Assembly: GCA_944372335.1 (NCBI GenBank)
Contig: CALVYQ010000001.1
Span: 166,685 to 230,684 of the forward strand
From: an uncultured Clostridia bacterium
GTDB taxonomy: Bacteria; Bacillota; Clostridia; Christensenellales; UBA1242
DNA: 64,000 nucleotides
Direction of reading: 5' to 3'
Shown here: piece by piece, positions 44,275-55,125 of the stretch
Position numbering within the stretch: position 1 is the stretch's first letter
Layout: every line of letters begins with the position of its first letter
Notes under the pieces: generated by a model
Told to the model about the DNA's origin: nothing
Seen by the model: the letters and a program-made list of their open reading frames with translations, nothing else
The model's database searches: none
Made by a program: the position numbers and the translations under genes

Positions 44275-44727
44275 ATGGCAAGAAGTTTGCGACAATCAAA
44301 AATCTTAGAGCTTATCTCTGTAAAGGAGATTGAGACGCAAGATGAGCTTGCGAAAGAGCTAAAGAATGCTAATTTTGATATCACACAAGCAACAATTTCA
44401 AGAGATATTAAAGAGCTTGGGCTTACAAAAATCTTATCTTCGAGCGGAAAATATAAGTATGCGATACTAGGCAGTGAACAGCAGGGAATTTCAAATAAGT
44501 ATATAAACATCTTTAAAGAATGCGTTATTTCGGTTAAGAACGCTCTTAATCTTGCTGTTATTAGAACTATTAAAGGTATGGGCGGAAGTGTTGCTTCTTT
44601 TATCGACAAACTCAACTTAATTGACTTAATGGGAACGACCTTTGGTGATGACACTGTGCTTTTAGTTTTTCCATCAACTGCATTATCTAGTGAGGCTGTT
44701 GCAACACTAAACAATATTTTAATTTAG
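44275..44727 (+). CDS. argR: Arginine repressor ArgR/AhrC
   Basis: A 150-residue regulator: N-terminal winged helix (RQSKILELISVKEIETQDEL and ITQATISRDIKELGLTKI), C-terminal oligomerisation domain with the arginine-binding GTTFGDDTVLLVF motif (GDDT) at about residue 123. It binds ARG boxes as a hexamer. It is followed by recN eight bases later, the standard pair. A small hairpin (CGCCTA-TTT-TAGGCG, 44235-44249) lies just before its SD. Confidence 0.95.
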   Translation: MARSLRQSKILELISVKEIETQDELAKELKNANFDITQATISRDIKELGLTKILSSSGKYKYAILGSEQQGISNKYINIFKECVISVKNALNLAVIRTIKGMGGSVASFIDKLNLIDLMGTTFGDDTVLLVFPSTALSSEAVATLNNILI

Positions 44728-44735
44728 GAGGAAGT

Positions 44736-46388
44736 ATGCTTTCTTCTCTTTTTATTTCTAATCTAGCATTAATCAAAAATTGCGAAATTAATTTTAATAA
44801 GGGCTTCAATGTTATACTCGGTCAGTCTGGTGCTGGCAAGAGTATCTTAATTGATGCCATTAGTTTTGTTTTGGGTGCAAAGGCAGATAAGACGCTTTTG
44901 CGTACCGGTGAGAATTTGATGAAGGTCGAGGCGGTATTTGATGCCATCAGTGATAAAACAAAATTAAAGTTAGAGGATATGGGTATTGAGTGTGATGATG
45001 AACTCATTCTATCTCGTACTCTTAATTCTGACGGGAAAAGTGTAATACGTGCCAACGGGTCGGTAATTGTATTAAAAAGTCTCAGAGATATAACAGAAGA
45101 TTTTGTTGATTTTTGTGGTCAGCATGACAGTGTTGGATTAATAAATGTAAACAATCACCTTGCTCTTTTAGATAGTTTCATTGGTCATGAGGCTGAAGAA
45201 TACTTAAACGCTCTTAATATTCAATTTGACGGGCTTCAGGAAATTGATAAAAAAATAAAGGCTTTGGGCGGTGATGATGCTGAGCGAAACAGATTAAAAG
45301 AAATACTGAAATTTCAAATAGATGAAATTAAAAACGCAAATCTAACGCTTGGCGAAGAAGAGGAACTTAAAGAAAAATTTAATTACATATCAGCTTCTGA
45401 AAAGATAAGCGAAAACATAAGCTCAGCACTGCATTATTTAGAACAAGACAATATTTCAGCTTCCGGGCTTGTTTTTGATGCAAAAGCACTTTTGTCGTCA
45501 TTGTCAGAATTTGAAAATATTTCCGATTGTCAAGATAGGCTAAACAGTGTCTATTATGAACTTAAAGATATTGCTGAGACACTAGAGAGCATACTAGATA
45601 ACACAGATTATGATCCTGTTAGTTTAGAGAGAATAGATAAGCGTCTTGATTTAATTAAAGATTTAAAAAGAAAATATGGAAAAAATATAGAGGAAATTTT
45701 AGATTTCTTTGAAGACGCTAAAAGTAGGTTGGAAGAATTAAATAACAGCGAAGAACTTTTAATTGATTTGAGTAGGCGAAGGGAAGTTCTAAAAGAAAAA
45801 ATTGATGAAACAGCATCAAAACTCTCAGTACTACGAAAAGAAAAGGCACTTGGGCTTGAAAATAGAATTGAAAGCGAGCTAAATGACCTTCAAATGAAGG
45901 GTACAAGTTTTAAAGTAAATTTTGAAAAATGCGAGCCAACACGCAAAGGTCAAGATTTAGTTAAATTTATCTTTTCAGCAAATGTTGGAGAGGAGCTTAA
46001 AGATTTGTCTAAAACGGCATCGGGCGGAGAACTTTCAAGACTTCTCCTTGCGTTCAAAAATATCATGCGAGATAAAGAGAGTACAGTTGTTTTTGATGAG
46101 ATAGACAGTGGCATAAGCGGGCAAACGGCAGGCAAGGTGGCAGAAAAACTTAGAAATATTTCAAAATACTTGCAAACAATCTGTATCACACATACTCCGG
46201 TGGTGGCTAGTAAGGGCGATGAGTTTATTTTGGTTGAAAAGCACACCGAAAACGGAGAAACGATTTCAACTGCAAGAACGATTAATGGTGAGGAGATTGT
46301 GAAAGAGATTGCAGGGCTTATTGATGGCAATGAAAACATCTCCACAACAGCCTTAAATCATGCCAAAGAATTGTTGTTGAAAAAGTAA
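44736..46388 (+). CDS. recN: DNA repair protein RecN
   Basis: A 550-residue SMC-like ATPase: Walker A VILGQSGAGKSILIDAISFVLG at about residues 27-48, then DFCGQHD and long coiled coils. The signature TASGGELSRLLLAFKNIM and Walker B VVFDEIDSGISGQTAGKVAEKL lie near residues 430-470. It acts early in double-strand break repair. Full-length. Confidence 0.96.
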   Translation: MLSSLFISNLALIKNCEINFNKGFNVILGQSGAGKSILIDAISFVLGAKADKTLLRTGENLMKVEAVFDAISDKTKLKLEDMGIECDDELILSRTLNSDGKSVIRANGSVIVLKSLRDITEDFVDFCGQHDSVGLINVNNHLALLDSFIGHEAEEYLNALNIQFDGLQEIDKKIKALGGDDAERNRLKEILKFQIDEIKNANLTLGEEEELKEKFNYISASEKISENISSALHYLEQDNISASGLVFDAKALLSSLSEFENISDCQDRLNSVYYELKDIAETLESILDNTDYDPVSLERIDKRLDLIKDLKRKYGKNIEEILDFFEDAKSRLEELNNSEELLIDLSRRREVLKEKIDETASKLSVLRKEKALGLENRIESELNDLQMKGTSFKVNFEKCEPTRKGQDLVKFIFSANVGEELKDLSKTASGGELSRLLLAFKNIMRDKESTVVFDEIDSGISGQTAGKVAEKLRNISKYLQTICITHTPVVASKGDEFILVEKHTENGETISTARTINGEEIVKEIAGLIDGNENISTTALNHAKELLLKK

Positions 46389-46407
46389 GCAAAAATTGGA
46401 GCATAAT

Positions 46408-46866
46408 ATGGAAAAGAAAAGAGAGCGTGCAAGAGCCATAATTTTTCGTGAGGGCAAATTTGTTTCAATGTATCGTGAAAAACAGGGGAGAATTTATTAT
46501 ACTTTCCCTGGCGGAGGTATAGAAGAGAACGAAAGTGAAGAAGCTTGCGTGAAAAGAGAAGTGTTTGAAGAATTTGGTATCATTGTTGAACCTATCAAAA
46601 AAGTATATATCTACGAAAATAAAATTAGCATAGAACATTTTTATCTTGCAAAATGGCTTTCCGGAGAATTTGGGTCGGGTAAAGGTGAGGAATTTCAAGA
46701 AAATCAAAATAATGGCATATATATTCCAAAGTTAATCGAAATTTCTGACATTCCAAAGCTTCCGCTTATGCCACCAGAAGTGGCTTCCACTTTTTATGAT
46801 GACTATATAAGAAATGGTAAAGATTTAAGAAATGATGTTAAGTTTATATATGGAGAGATAAAATAA
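46408..46866 (+). CDS. NUDIX hydrolase
   Basis: A 152-residue NUDIX protein: YTFPGGGIEENESEEACVKREVFEEFGI, the full G-x5-E-x7-REUxEExG box at about residues 32-57. The substrate cannot be read from sequence; members cleave nucleoside diphosphate derivatives. It starts at ATG 46408 after TTGGAG; an in-frame TTG at 46396 is part of that SD. 19 bases after recN, likely cotranscribed. Confidence 0.88.
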   Translation: MEKKRERARAIIFREGKFVSMYREKQGRIYYTFPGGGIEENESEEACVKREVFEEFGIIVEPIKKVYIYENKISIEHFYLAKWLSGEFGSGKGEEFQENQNNGIYIPKLIEISDIPKLPLMPPEVASTFYDDYIRNGKDLRNDVKFIYGEIK

Positions 46867-46898
46867 TCACTTTATCAAATTTTGACAAAGTGATTTTA
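46864..46898 (+). terminator. argR-recN-NUDIX terminator
   Basis: AATCACTTTATCAA pairs with TTGACAAAGTGATT with one mismatch, four-base loop, then TTTTA. Confidence 0.65.
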
Positions 46899-46969
46899 TA
46901 TTTAAGTCATATAAAGAATATATATAATATAAATATTATTTTATATATTAAGCACTTATGCCATTTCAT

Positions 46970-46998
46970 TTGACAAAATTGTCAAAATATTTTAAACT
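46970..46998 (+). promoter_or_regulatory. ruvC promoter
   Basis: TTGACA (46970-46975), 17-base spacer, TAAACT (46993-46998), six bases before the ATG. No SD fits, so ruvC is predicted to start leaderless. Confidence 0.75.
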
Positions 46999-47004
46999 TA
47001 GTGT

Positions 47005-47493
47005 ATGAGAGTTTTAGGAATTGACCCCGGCTATGCGATTGTCGGCTACGGGATTATTGAAACAAGCGAAAATAACAAGGTTATCGACTATGGGGTTATT
47101 GAAACGCCAAAAGAAGACCCATTGCCAATAAGACTTCAACATATTGATGAGGCACTTAGAGTTATCTTTGAGACCTACAGACCTGACGAAGTTGCGATTG
47201 AGGAACTTTTCTATTTTAAAAATCAAAAGACCGTCATTCAGGTGGCACAGGCACGTGGGGTTATTGTGCTTGCAAGTCAAAAATATTGTGGTCGCACCTT
47301 TGAATACACACCAATACAAATCAAGCAGGCATTGACCGGTAATGGGCACGCTGAGAAAAGGCAGATGCAGTATATGGTTAAAAATGTGCTTGGGCTTAAA
47401 GATATTCCAAGACCAGATGACGCTGCCGATGCTCTTGCGGTGGCGATTTGTCACGGGCAAATCAATCCTAGACTTAACTTTAACATGATGTGA
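47005..47493 (+). CDS. ruvC: Holliday junction endonuclease RuvC
   Basis: A 162-residue RNase H-fold resolvase: RVLGIDPGYAIVGYGII (first Asp, D7), AIEELFYFKNQKTVIQVAQARGV (Glu), and HAEKRQMQY then RPDDAADALAVAICH (last acidic pair). It cuts four-way junctions brought by RuvAB. ruvA follows seven bases later. Confidence 0.96.
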   Translation: MRVLGIDPGYAIVGYGIIETSENNKVIDYGVIETPKEDPLPIRLQHIDEALRVIFETYRPDEVAIEELFYFKNQKTVIQVAQARGVIVLASQKYCGRTFEYTPIQIKQALTGNGHAEKRQMQYMVKNVLGLKDIPRPDDAADALAVAICHGQINPRLNFNMM

Positions 47494-47500
47494 GGAAGAT

Positions 47501-48106
47501 ATGATTTCATTTTTAGTTGGAACGGTAGAAGAAAAATATGAAAATACACTTGTTTTAGATGTGGGTGGAGTAGGATATGAGCTTCAAATATCCAACAACT
47601 CTCTTGTTGCTTTACCAGAAGTCAACGAAACTTGCAAAATCTATACATATTTACACGTGAAAGAGGACGGAATTGCTCTTTTTGGCTTTGCTTCACAAGA
47701 AGAAAAGGGTATTTTTATGAAGCTTATCACTGTCTCTGGTGTTGGGCCTAAGATGGCAATATCTATTCTCTCTGGCATGAAGATAAGTGATTTAGTTGTG
47801 GCTATCTCACGAGAAGATGTCAGCCTTTTATCTAAAATTAAAGGGCTTGGAAAGAAAACAGCAGAACGTGTGTGTCTTGAACTTAAAGACAAAATTTCAG
47901 TTGCGGGTTATGGCACAGACTTATTCAATTATAAGGAAAATCTTGATAACTTTTATGATGAAAATGCTCTCAACGATGCAGTGGAGACGCTTATCAATCT
48001 TGGCGTCAATAAAAATGATGCATATAGGCTGGCGAGAGCAAATGCGGGTGATGGAGCAACAGCAGAAGAAATTATCTTGAAAGTTCTTCGTTATTTAGGT
48101 CGATAG
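47501..48106 (+). CDS. ruvA: Holliday junction branch migration subunit RuvA
   Basis: A 201-residue RuvA: OB-fold domain I (ISFLVGTVEEKYENTLVLDVGGVGYEL), HhH motifs in LITVSGVGPKMAISILSGM and LLSKIKGLGKKTAERVCLELKDK, and a C-terminal UBA-like domain III (ETLINLGVNKNDAYRLA) that contacts RuvB. GAGGAAG SD. Confidence 0.96.
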   Translation: MISFLVGTVEEKYENTLVLDVGGVGYELQISNNSLVALPEVNETCKIYTYLHVKEDGIALFGFASQEEKGIFMKLITVSGVGPKMAISILSGMKISDLVVAISREDVSLLSKIKGLGKKTAERVCLELKDKISVAGYGTDLFNYKENLDNFYDENALNDAVETLINLGVNKNDAYRLARANAGDGATAEEIILKVLRYLGR

Positions 48107-48119
48107 AGTGAGGTGAAAC

Positions 48120-49118
48120 ATGGAAGATAGATTTATAACTAGCACAAAAAATTTTACAGATGCAGAGATTGAAACTTCGCTTCGTCCAACAAACTTATCT
48201 CAATATGTTGGTCAGGACAAAATAAAGGAAAGTTTAAAAGTATATATTCAAGCTGCAAAAACACGTAAAGATGCTCTTGACCACGTGCTTTTATATGGGC
48301 CTCCGGGCTTAGGAAAGACCACTCTTTCACATATCATTGCAAATGAGCTTGGTTCGCAAATCAAAATTACATCAGGACCAGCGATTGAGCACGCCGCAGA
48401 TTTAGCTGCCATACTCACCAACTTGAATAAAAATGATGTTTTGTTTATTGATGAAATTCATAGGCTCAATAAGACTGTTGAGGAAATTTTATATCCTGCT
48501 ATGGAAGATTTTGCACTAGATTTTATAGTTGGTAAAGGCCCGTCGGCTAAGAATATGCGACTTAAAATTCAACCTTTCACGCTTATTGGTGCCACAACAA
48601 AAGCGGGTATGCTGACAAGTCCACTTCGTGATAGATTTGGCGTGATTTGCCGATTAGAACTATATACCGACACTGATTTGCAGATAATTATAAAGCGTTC
48701 TGCTGACATTTTAAAGATAAAGATAGATGATAGTGCAAGTTTGGATATTGCAAGGCGTTCACGTGGAACTCCAAGAATTGCCAACAGACTCTTAAAGCGT
48801 GTTAGAGACTATGCTGAAGTCTTAGGTTCTGGAGAGATTACAAAAGAGATAACAGATAACGCACTTGCAAAAATGGAGATTGACGAATTAGGACTTGACT
48901 TTATCGATAGGAAAATTCTTGAAAGTATTATTTATAAATTTGGCGGTGGGCCTGTTGGGCTTGACACGCTTTCAGCAACTATTGGTGAAGATGCAGGGAC
49001 AATTGAAGATGTATATGAGCCATATTTAATGCAACTAGGCTTTATTGCTCGAACTCCACGTGGACGAATTGCTTTAGAAAATGCCTATCATCATCTTGGG
49101 ATAGAATATAACAAGTAA
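48120..49118 (+). CDS. ruvB: Holliday junction helicase RuvB
   Basis: A 332-residue AAA+ motor: [18 protein letters not shown], Walker [22 protein letters not shown], Walker [11 protein letters not shown], sensor motifs ([20 protein letters not shown]) and a C-terminal winged helix ([18 protein letters not shown]). It drives branch migration with RuvA. Standard length. Confidence 0.97.
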   Translation: MEDRFITSTKNFTDAEIETSLRPTNLSQYVGQDKIKESLKVYIQAAKTRKDALDHVLLYGPPGLGKTTLSHIIANELGSQIKITSGPAIEHAADLAAILTNLNKNDVLFIDEIHRLNKTVEEILYPAMEDFALDFIVGKGPSAKNMRLKIQPFTLIGATTKAGMLTSPLRDRFGVICRLELYTDTDLQIIIKRSADILKIKIDDSASLDIARRSRGTPRIANRLLKRVRDYAEVLGSGEITKEITDNALAKMEIDELGLDFIDRKILESIIYKFGGGPVGLDTLSATIGEDAGTIEDVYEPYLMQLGFIARTPRGRIALENAYHHLGIEYNK

Positions 49119-49125
49119 GAAAGAT

Positions 49126-49185
49126 AGAAGAGTAATTGTTTTCTTATATCAATTTTATTTTTAAAAGAATTTACTCTTCTCTTTT
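49126..49185 (+). terminator. Long-loop hairpin between ruvB and queA
   Basis: AGAAGAGTAA (49126-49135) pairs with TTACTCTTCT (49171-49180), followed by CTTTT; the loop is 35 bases. It may be a weak terminator or processing site. No preQ1 riboswitch is seen here. Confidence 0.4.
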
Positions 49186-49202
49186 AATCTAAGGGGAAAA
49201 TT

Positions 49203-50243
49203 ATGCAAAGAGAATTATTACGCTCAACTTACAATTACGATTTACCAGAGGAGCTTATTGCTCAAACACCGGTTGAACCACGTGATTCATCGAGACTTTT
49301 GTGCTACAACAGAAAGGAAGATAAGTTAAAAGATTTACACTTTTATGATATATATAATTTTTTAAACAAAGGCGATGTCTTGGTTATTAACAACACACGT
49401 GTTCTGCCAGCAAGGCTCTTTGGATATAAGCACACAGGAGCAAAAATTGAGGTGCTTCTTCAAAAGCGTATAGACCTCACTCATTGGGAGGTTATTGCTA
49501 AACCTTTTAAACGTTTAGATGAGGGAACAGAGATAGTTTTCAATGAAAATATATCTGCCTTTGTTGTAAGCAAACAAACCTATGGCTCATGCGTTATTGA
49601 ATTTAAATACGATTTAAAAAAGACTTTTGAAGAACATCTTATGGAAATTGGAACTGTTCCTCTTCCTCCTTATATAAAGGAAAAATTAAAAGACCCAGAA
49701 CGTTATCAAACCGTATATGCGAAAGTGGAAGGTTCAAGTGCTGCACCGACTGCAGGGTTACACTTTACAAAGGAACTTTTAAAAAAATTACAAGAAAAAG
49801 GGGTGGAAATTTGCGAAGTTTTACTTCATGTTGGGCTTGGCACTTTTAGGCCTGTTAAAGAGGATAATATTCTAGAGCATAAGATGCACAGTGAATATAT
49901 TGAAGTTTCAGAAAAGGTGGCAGAAAGATTAAATAAGGCAAAGGCTATGGGTAGGCGTATTGTCGCTGTTGGGACGACATCGGTGCGAGTGCTAGAGAGT
50001 GCGAGTGATAAAATAGGTCACATTCTTCCTGTTAAAAAGGAGACAGATATCTTTATTTATCCGCCATACAAATTTAAGTTTGTTGATGCTTTAATCACAA
50101 ACTTCCACTTGCCAGAATCGACTCTTATTATGCTTGTTTCTGCTTTTATTGGAGATATAGATAAGACGCTTAATCTATATAATCACGCAGTGCAAGAAAG
50201 ATATCGATTTTTCAGTTTTGGCGATGCGATGTTTATTGAATAA
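49203..50243 (+). CDS. queA: S-adenosylmethionine:tRNA ribosyltransferase-isomerase
   Basis: A 346-residue QueA: LRSTYNYDLPEELIAQTPVEPRDSSRLL at the N-terminus, GDVLVINNTRVLPARLFG, GSSAAPTAGLHFTKELL and LITNFHLPESTLIMLVSAF. It adds the cyclopentenediol moiety to preQ1-tRNA in queuosine synthesis. It precedes tgt, its pathway partner, and follows ruvCAB as in Bacillus. Confidence 0.96.
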   Translation: MQRELLRSTYNYDLPEELIAQTPVEPRDSSRLLCYNRKEDKLKDLHFYDIYNFLNKGDVLVINNTRVLPARLFGYKHTGAKIEVLLQKRIDLTHWEVIAKPFKRLDEGTEIVFNENISAFVVSKQTYGSCVIEFKYDLKKTFEEHLMEIGTVPLPPYIKEKLKDPERYQTVYAKVEGSSAAPTAGLHFTKELLKKLQEKGVEICEVLLHVGLGTFRPVKEDNILEHKMHSEYIEVSEKVAERLNKAKAMGRRIVAVGTTSVRVLESASDKIGHILPVKKETDIFIYPPYKFKFVDALITNFHLPESTLIMLVSAFIGDIDKTLNLYNHAVQERYRFFSFGDAMFIE

Positions 50244-50290
50244 TACACAAAATATGGTGTAGTATGCAATAATAACACAACGAAATATAT
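50241..50290. repeat. Copy of the ACACAAAAT/GTAGTATGCAATA repeat
   Basis: In the queA-tgt spacer. It aligns twice with the copy at 62831: GTAGTAyGCAATAAwAACACA and ACACAAAATrTkGTGkTAkTATGCA. The spacer is otherwise featureless. Confidence 0.6.
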
Positions 50291-50309
50291 AGTTTTTATA
50301 ATAAATTAA

Positions 50310-51434
<1,125 letters not shown>

Positions 51435-51556
51435 AATTTCTTCCAAATTCTTATTTAAAAATTTGCAATTATTTTGCATATTTTTTTGTTTTATTAAAAA
51501 ATATTGAGTTGTGACAAAATTAGACAACATTCGCTAAAAATATTTGTCCATAATGT

Positions 51557-51585
51557 TTGCATTTTTGTTTTATATGTGTTACAAT
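51557..51585 (+). promoter_or_regulatory. Promoter of tig (and probably clpP-clpX)
   Basis: TTGCAT (51557-51562), 17-base spacer, TACAAT (51580-51585). Confidence 0.78.
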
Positions 51586-51650
51586 AGTGCAGGTATATCA
51601 AATACTATGATATAAATTATAATTAAATAATAAATAAAAGGGAGAAAATT

Positions 51651-52919
51651 ATGCACGAATTTACTTTAAAAGACAACATTGTAACTCTTAAAATTAAGAT
51701 TTCACAAAAGGAATGGGAGGATAGACTCCAAGAAGCTTACGAAAGCAATAAATCTAGATTTTCTATCACTGGCTTTAGAAAAGGACACGCACCTAGAAAG
51801 GTGATTGAAAAAACTTATGGTGATGATATCTTCTATGAGGACGCAGTGCAAAGCATCGCTAATGCTGAAATGATTGAATTTATAACAAAAAATCCAAAGT
51901 TGGAGCCTCTTCAAGCACCAAACATCACAAATGTGGTCATGGATAATGAGGGGCTTAAATTTGATTTGAGTTTTGAGATTATGCCAGAAATTAAGCTTTG
52001 TAAATATACCGGCTTAGAATTTAAAAAACTTTCAACAAAGGTAACTGAAGAGGATATCAACCATGAAATTGAGCATCTTTTAAATGACAACGCTACCTTT
52101 AAAGATGTTGAAAGAGAAACTAAGAACGGCGACCAGGTTGTGATTGACTTTGTTGGCTATGTAGATGAGAAGGAATTTGAGGGCGGAAGAGCAGAGAACT
52201 TTCCTTTGGAACTTGGCTCTCACACTTTCATAGAGGGCTTTGAAGAGCAACTCGTTGGGAAGAAAAAGGGTGATGATGTTAAGGTTAATATCAAATTCCC
52301 AGACAACTATGTGGAATATTTGGCAGGCAAGAGCGGATACTTCAATGTAAAAATCAAAGAAGTTAGAGAAAAAACACTTCCTACCCTTGATGACAAATTT
52401 ATTTCCAATGCGACAGAATATGAAAATTTAGAGGAGTATAAAAAACACTTACAAGAGCATATTCAATCTATGAAAGAAGACCGCTCAATTGCAAGATTAA
52501 AATCAGATATATATGAGTATCTTCTCAAAAATACTAATGTTGTTGCACCAAAATTTATGGTGGATAATGAAGTTCATGCTGAGATGCATGAAATTGAAGA
52601 TAGAGCAAAGAGCTTTGGCATGACGATGGAACAATATTTTGACGCTGTGAAGATGCCAATTGAGGAATATAGAGAGATGTGCAAGCAGCGTGCTGACCGT
52701 TCAATTAGAATGCACTTCATCTTTGAACAATTCTTTGATGAACTAAAAATTACCGCTTACGAAGAAGAAATAAAGGCTCAAATCGACAAGATGAAATTGA
52801 ATAGAGAAGATGAGAATGCTAGACTTCAAGCAATTCACATGGTTAAGGTTAATAAGGTGTTTGACTATCTATGCAATAACAATAAACTTGTTGAAGTTGA
52901 TACTGTTGAAGAATTATAA
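51651..52919 (+). CDS. tig: Trigger factor
   Basis: A 422-residue chaperone: ribosome-binding N-terminal domain with the GFRKGHAPRKVIEKTYG signature at about residue 42, PPIase (FKBP-like) domain (DQVVIDFVGYVDEKEFEGG, about 160-245) and helical C-terminal arms. It meets nascent chains at the exit tunnel. It heads the classic tig-clpP-clpX order. Confidence 0.96.
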   Translation: MHEFTLKDNIVTLKIKISQKEWEDRLQEAYESNKSRFSITGFRKGHAPRKVIEKTYGDDIFYEDAVQSIANAEMIEFITKNPKLEPLQAPNITNVVMDNEGLKFDLSFEIMPEIKLCKYTGLEFKKLSTKVTEEDINHEIEHLLNDNATFKDVERETKNGDQVVIDFVGYVDEKEFEGGRAENFPLELGSHTFIEGFEEQLVGKKKGDDVKVNIKFPDNYVEYLAGKSGYFNVKIKEVREKTLPTLDDKFISNATEYENLEEYKKHLQEHIQSMKEDRSIARLKSDIYEYLLKNTNVVAPKFMVDNEVHAEMHEIEDRAKSFGMTMEQYFDAVKMPIEEYREMCKQRADRSIRMHFIFEQFFDELKITAYEEEIKAQIDKMKLNREDENARLQAIHMVKVNKVFDYLCNNNKLVEVDTVEEL

Positions 52920-52973
52920 TAATTTTAGGTTTAAATACGAGCAAAAATTTAGTTGTTTTAATAGGAGGTAAAT

Positions 52974-53561
52974 ATGTTAATACCTATGGTTGTTGACCAA
53001 ACGGGAGCAAATGAAAGATCTTATGATATCTATTCAAGACTACTTGAGGATAGAATCATCTTTTTAGCAGGTGAAATCACTGATGACAGTGCAAATTCAA
53101 TTATAGCACAATTAATATATCTTGAAGGAAAAAATCCAGACAAGGATATCTTCATATATATTAATAGTCCGGGTGGCTCTGTCAGCGCTGGTATGGCAAT
53201 TTATGACACGATGAACTATATAAAATGCGATGTTTCAACAATTTGTGTTGGACTTGCAGCATCTATGGGGGCTTTTCTATTATCTAGCGGAGCAAAAGGA
53301 AAGAGATTTGCTCTCCCAAACAGCGAAATTATGATTCATCAACCTCTCGGCGGTGCACAAGGTCAAGCAAGCGATATTGAAATTCAGGCACGCCATATTC
53401 AAAAAATTAAGGCAAAGCTAAATAAAATTTTAAGCGAAAACACCGGCAAGCCTTTGGAAGTTATTGAAAAGGATACAGACAGAGATAACTATATGACTCC
53501 AGAAGAAGCAAAAGAATATGGACTTATTGATAATATTTTCAAAACAAGAAAGGCAAACTAA
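52974..53561 (+). CDS. clpP: ClpP protease subunit
   Basis: A 195-residue serine peptidase: [28 protein letters not shown], catalytic Ser in [19 protein letters not shown], catalytic His in [19 protein letters not shown], Asp in [13 protein letters not shown]. It forms the two-ring tetradecamer fed by ClpX. SD is AGGAGGT. Confidence 0.97.
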   Translation: MLIPMVVDQTGANERSYDIYSRLLEDRIIFLAGEITDDSANSIIAQLIYLEGKNPDKDIFIYINSPGGSVSAGMAIYDTMNYIKCDVSTICVGLAASMGAFLLSSGAKGKRFALPNSEIMIHQPLGGAQGQASDIEIQARHIQKIKAKLNKILSENTGKPLEVIEKDTDRDNYMTPEEAKEYGLIDNIFKTRKAN

Positions 53562-53611
53562 GCTTTGATTAAATACTGCTTTTCTAAAATTTTACACTTT
53601 AAAGGAGATGT

Positions 53612-54892
53612 ATGAAAGATATTGAAATGTATTGCTCTTTTTGTGGTAAGCCACAAAGTAGTGCGAAAAAATTGATTGCAAGTCCTAATGGTGATGCGTA
53701 TATTTGTGATGATTGCGTCAGGATTTGTCTTGACATTGTAAAGCAGGACAGTTTAAAGATTAAAGTCTATAAAGATTTGGAAATTCCTTCTCCAAAGGAG
53801 ATAAAAAAGCAATTAGATTATTATGTAATCGGGCAAGATCAAGCAAAAAAGGTGCTCTCGGTTGCTGTATTTAATCATTATAAAAGAATAAATTATAATA
53901 ATCATCTTAAACTTGATGGTAAGAAAAAGAAAAATGAAAATAATGTTGAACTTGAAAAAAGCAATATCTTAATGATTGGCCCAACAGGTTCAGGCAAGAC
54001 TCTTCTTGTTAAGACTTTGGCGAAGATACTTGATGTTCCATTTGCTGTTGCTGATGCCACAACATTAACTGAGGCTGGCTATGTCGGAGAAGATGTTGAA
54101 AACGTCTTATTAAAATTAATTCAAAATGCTGACTACGATATAACACGTGCTGAAAGAGGAATTATCTATATTGACGAAATTGACAAGATTTCAAGAAAGA
54201 GCGAAAATCGTTCAATAACAAGAGATGTCGGCGGTGAGGGAGTTCAACAGGCTCTTCTTAAGATTATCGAAAGCACAATCGCTTCCGTTCCACCTCAAGG
54301 CGGAAGAAAGCACCCTCATCAAGAGATGCTTCAAATAGACACAACAAATATCCTCTTCATCTGTGGCGGAGCATTTGTCGGCTTAGATGATATCATCTAT
54401 AAGCGTATGGCATCTTCCGCTCTTGGCTTTAATGCTGAGATTAAAAATTCTTCTGAGAGGGCAAAAATTGATTACTCTCAAGATGTTCAGCCTGATGACT
54501 TAATCAAATTTGGCTTGATTCCAGAATTTGTGGGAAGATTACCAATTATCACCGGACTTGATAATTTAGATGTAAGTGCGTTAGAAAAAATTTTGGTTGA
54601 GCCAAAGAATAGTTTGATTAAGCAATACACCGAACTTTTTAAGATGGACGGCTTTGAACTTGAATTTGAGAAAGAAGCAATAGGCTATGTTGCAAACAAG
54701 GCACTTGAGCTCAAAACAGGTGCTAGAGGCATAAGAACGATTATGGAAACACGAATGACCGAACTTATGTATGACCTACCTGACCCAAAAGTTTATGAAA
54801 AAGTTATTATAACAAAAGACTTTATGGAAAAGGGTGCTGAGCCTAAACTTATTGAAAGAACGGACTCTGAGCAAAATAAGAATGCTATTTAA
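53612..54892 (+). CDS. clpX: ClpX ATPase subunit
   Basis: A 426-residue AAA+ unfoldase: N-terminal zinc domain [16 protein letters not shown]...CDDCV, Walker [36 protein letters not shown], Walker [14 protein letters not shown], and the [19 protein letters not shown] pore region, with the sensor arm near the C-terminus. It delivers substrates to ClpP. Confidence 0.97.
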   Translation: MKDIEMYCSFCGKPQSSAKKLIASPNGDAYICDDCVRICLDIVKQDSLKIKVYKDLEIPSPKEIKKQLDYYVIGQDQAKKVLSVAVFNHYKRINYNNHLKLDGKKKKNENNVELEKSNILMIGPTGSGKTLLVKTLAKILDVPFAVADATTLTEAGYVGEDVENVLLKLIQNADYDITRAERGIIYIDEIDKISRKSENRSITRDVGGEGVQQALLKIIESTIASVPPQGGRKHPHQEMLQIDTTNILFICGGAFVGLDDIIYKRMASSALGFNAEIKNSSERAKIDYSQDVQPDDLIKFGLIPEFVGRLPIITGLDNLDVSALEKILVEPKNSLIKQYTELFKMDGFELEFEKEAIGYVANKALELKTGARGIRTIMETRMTELMYDLPDPKVYEKVIITKDFMEKGAEPKLIERTDSEQNKNAI

Positions 54893-54956
54893 ATACAATA
54901 AAAATAACAAAATTCTTGAAATTAGATAAAATTTTTGAAAATGTTTGTTAAAATAG

Positions 54957-54985
54957 TTGACAGACATAAAATATTATGATATAAT
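54957..54985 (+). promoter_or_regulatory. infC-rpmI-rplT promoter
   Basis: Perfect TTGACA (54957-54962), 17-base spacer, perfect TATAAT (54980-54985). The strongest promoter in the window. Confidence 0.88.
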
Positions 54986-54991
54986 CATCGG

Positions 54992-55109
54992 CGTATGAAA
55001 GTAGAAGTTCCCTTCTCACCTGTCGAATTTCGTTTTGACACGGTCACAAAATTTAATAAGACTTTTATTATATTTTGGTAGGGAGCATTCTTTCTGCCAA
55101 AATTTTTTT
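54992..55109 (+). promoter_or_regulatory. Ribosomal L20-type leader
   Basis: The untranslated leader before infC includes GTAGAAGTTCCCTTCTCACC, which resembles the conserved start of Firmicutes L20 leaders, and ends in a terminator. In Bacillus, excess L20 binds such a leader and stops infC-rpmI-rplT transcription. Assignment is by position, motif resemblance and the terminator. Confidence 0.7.
55073..55109 (+). terminator. Attenuator terminator in the infC leader
   Basis: 13-bp stem (55073-55085 with 55090-55102, three G-U pairs), four-base loop, seven Ts, ending 16 bases before the infC start codon. Confidence 0.85.
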
Positions 55110-55125
55110 AAAGGAGATTACGACA

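Noticed and set aside
49141-49202. Possible preQ1 riboswitch before queA (CTAAGG near the start)
   Set aside because: The needed upstream aptamer strand and C-rich loop are not present.
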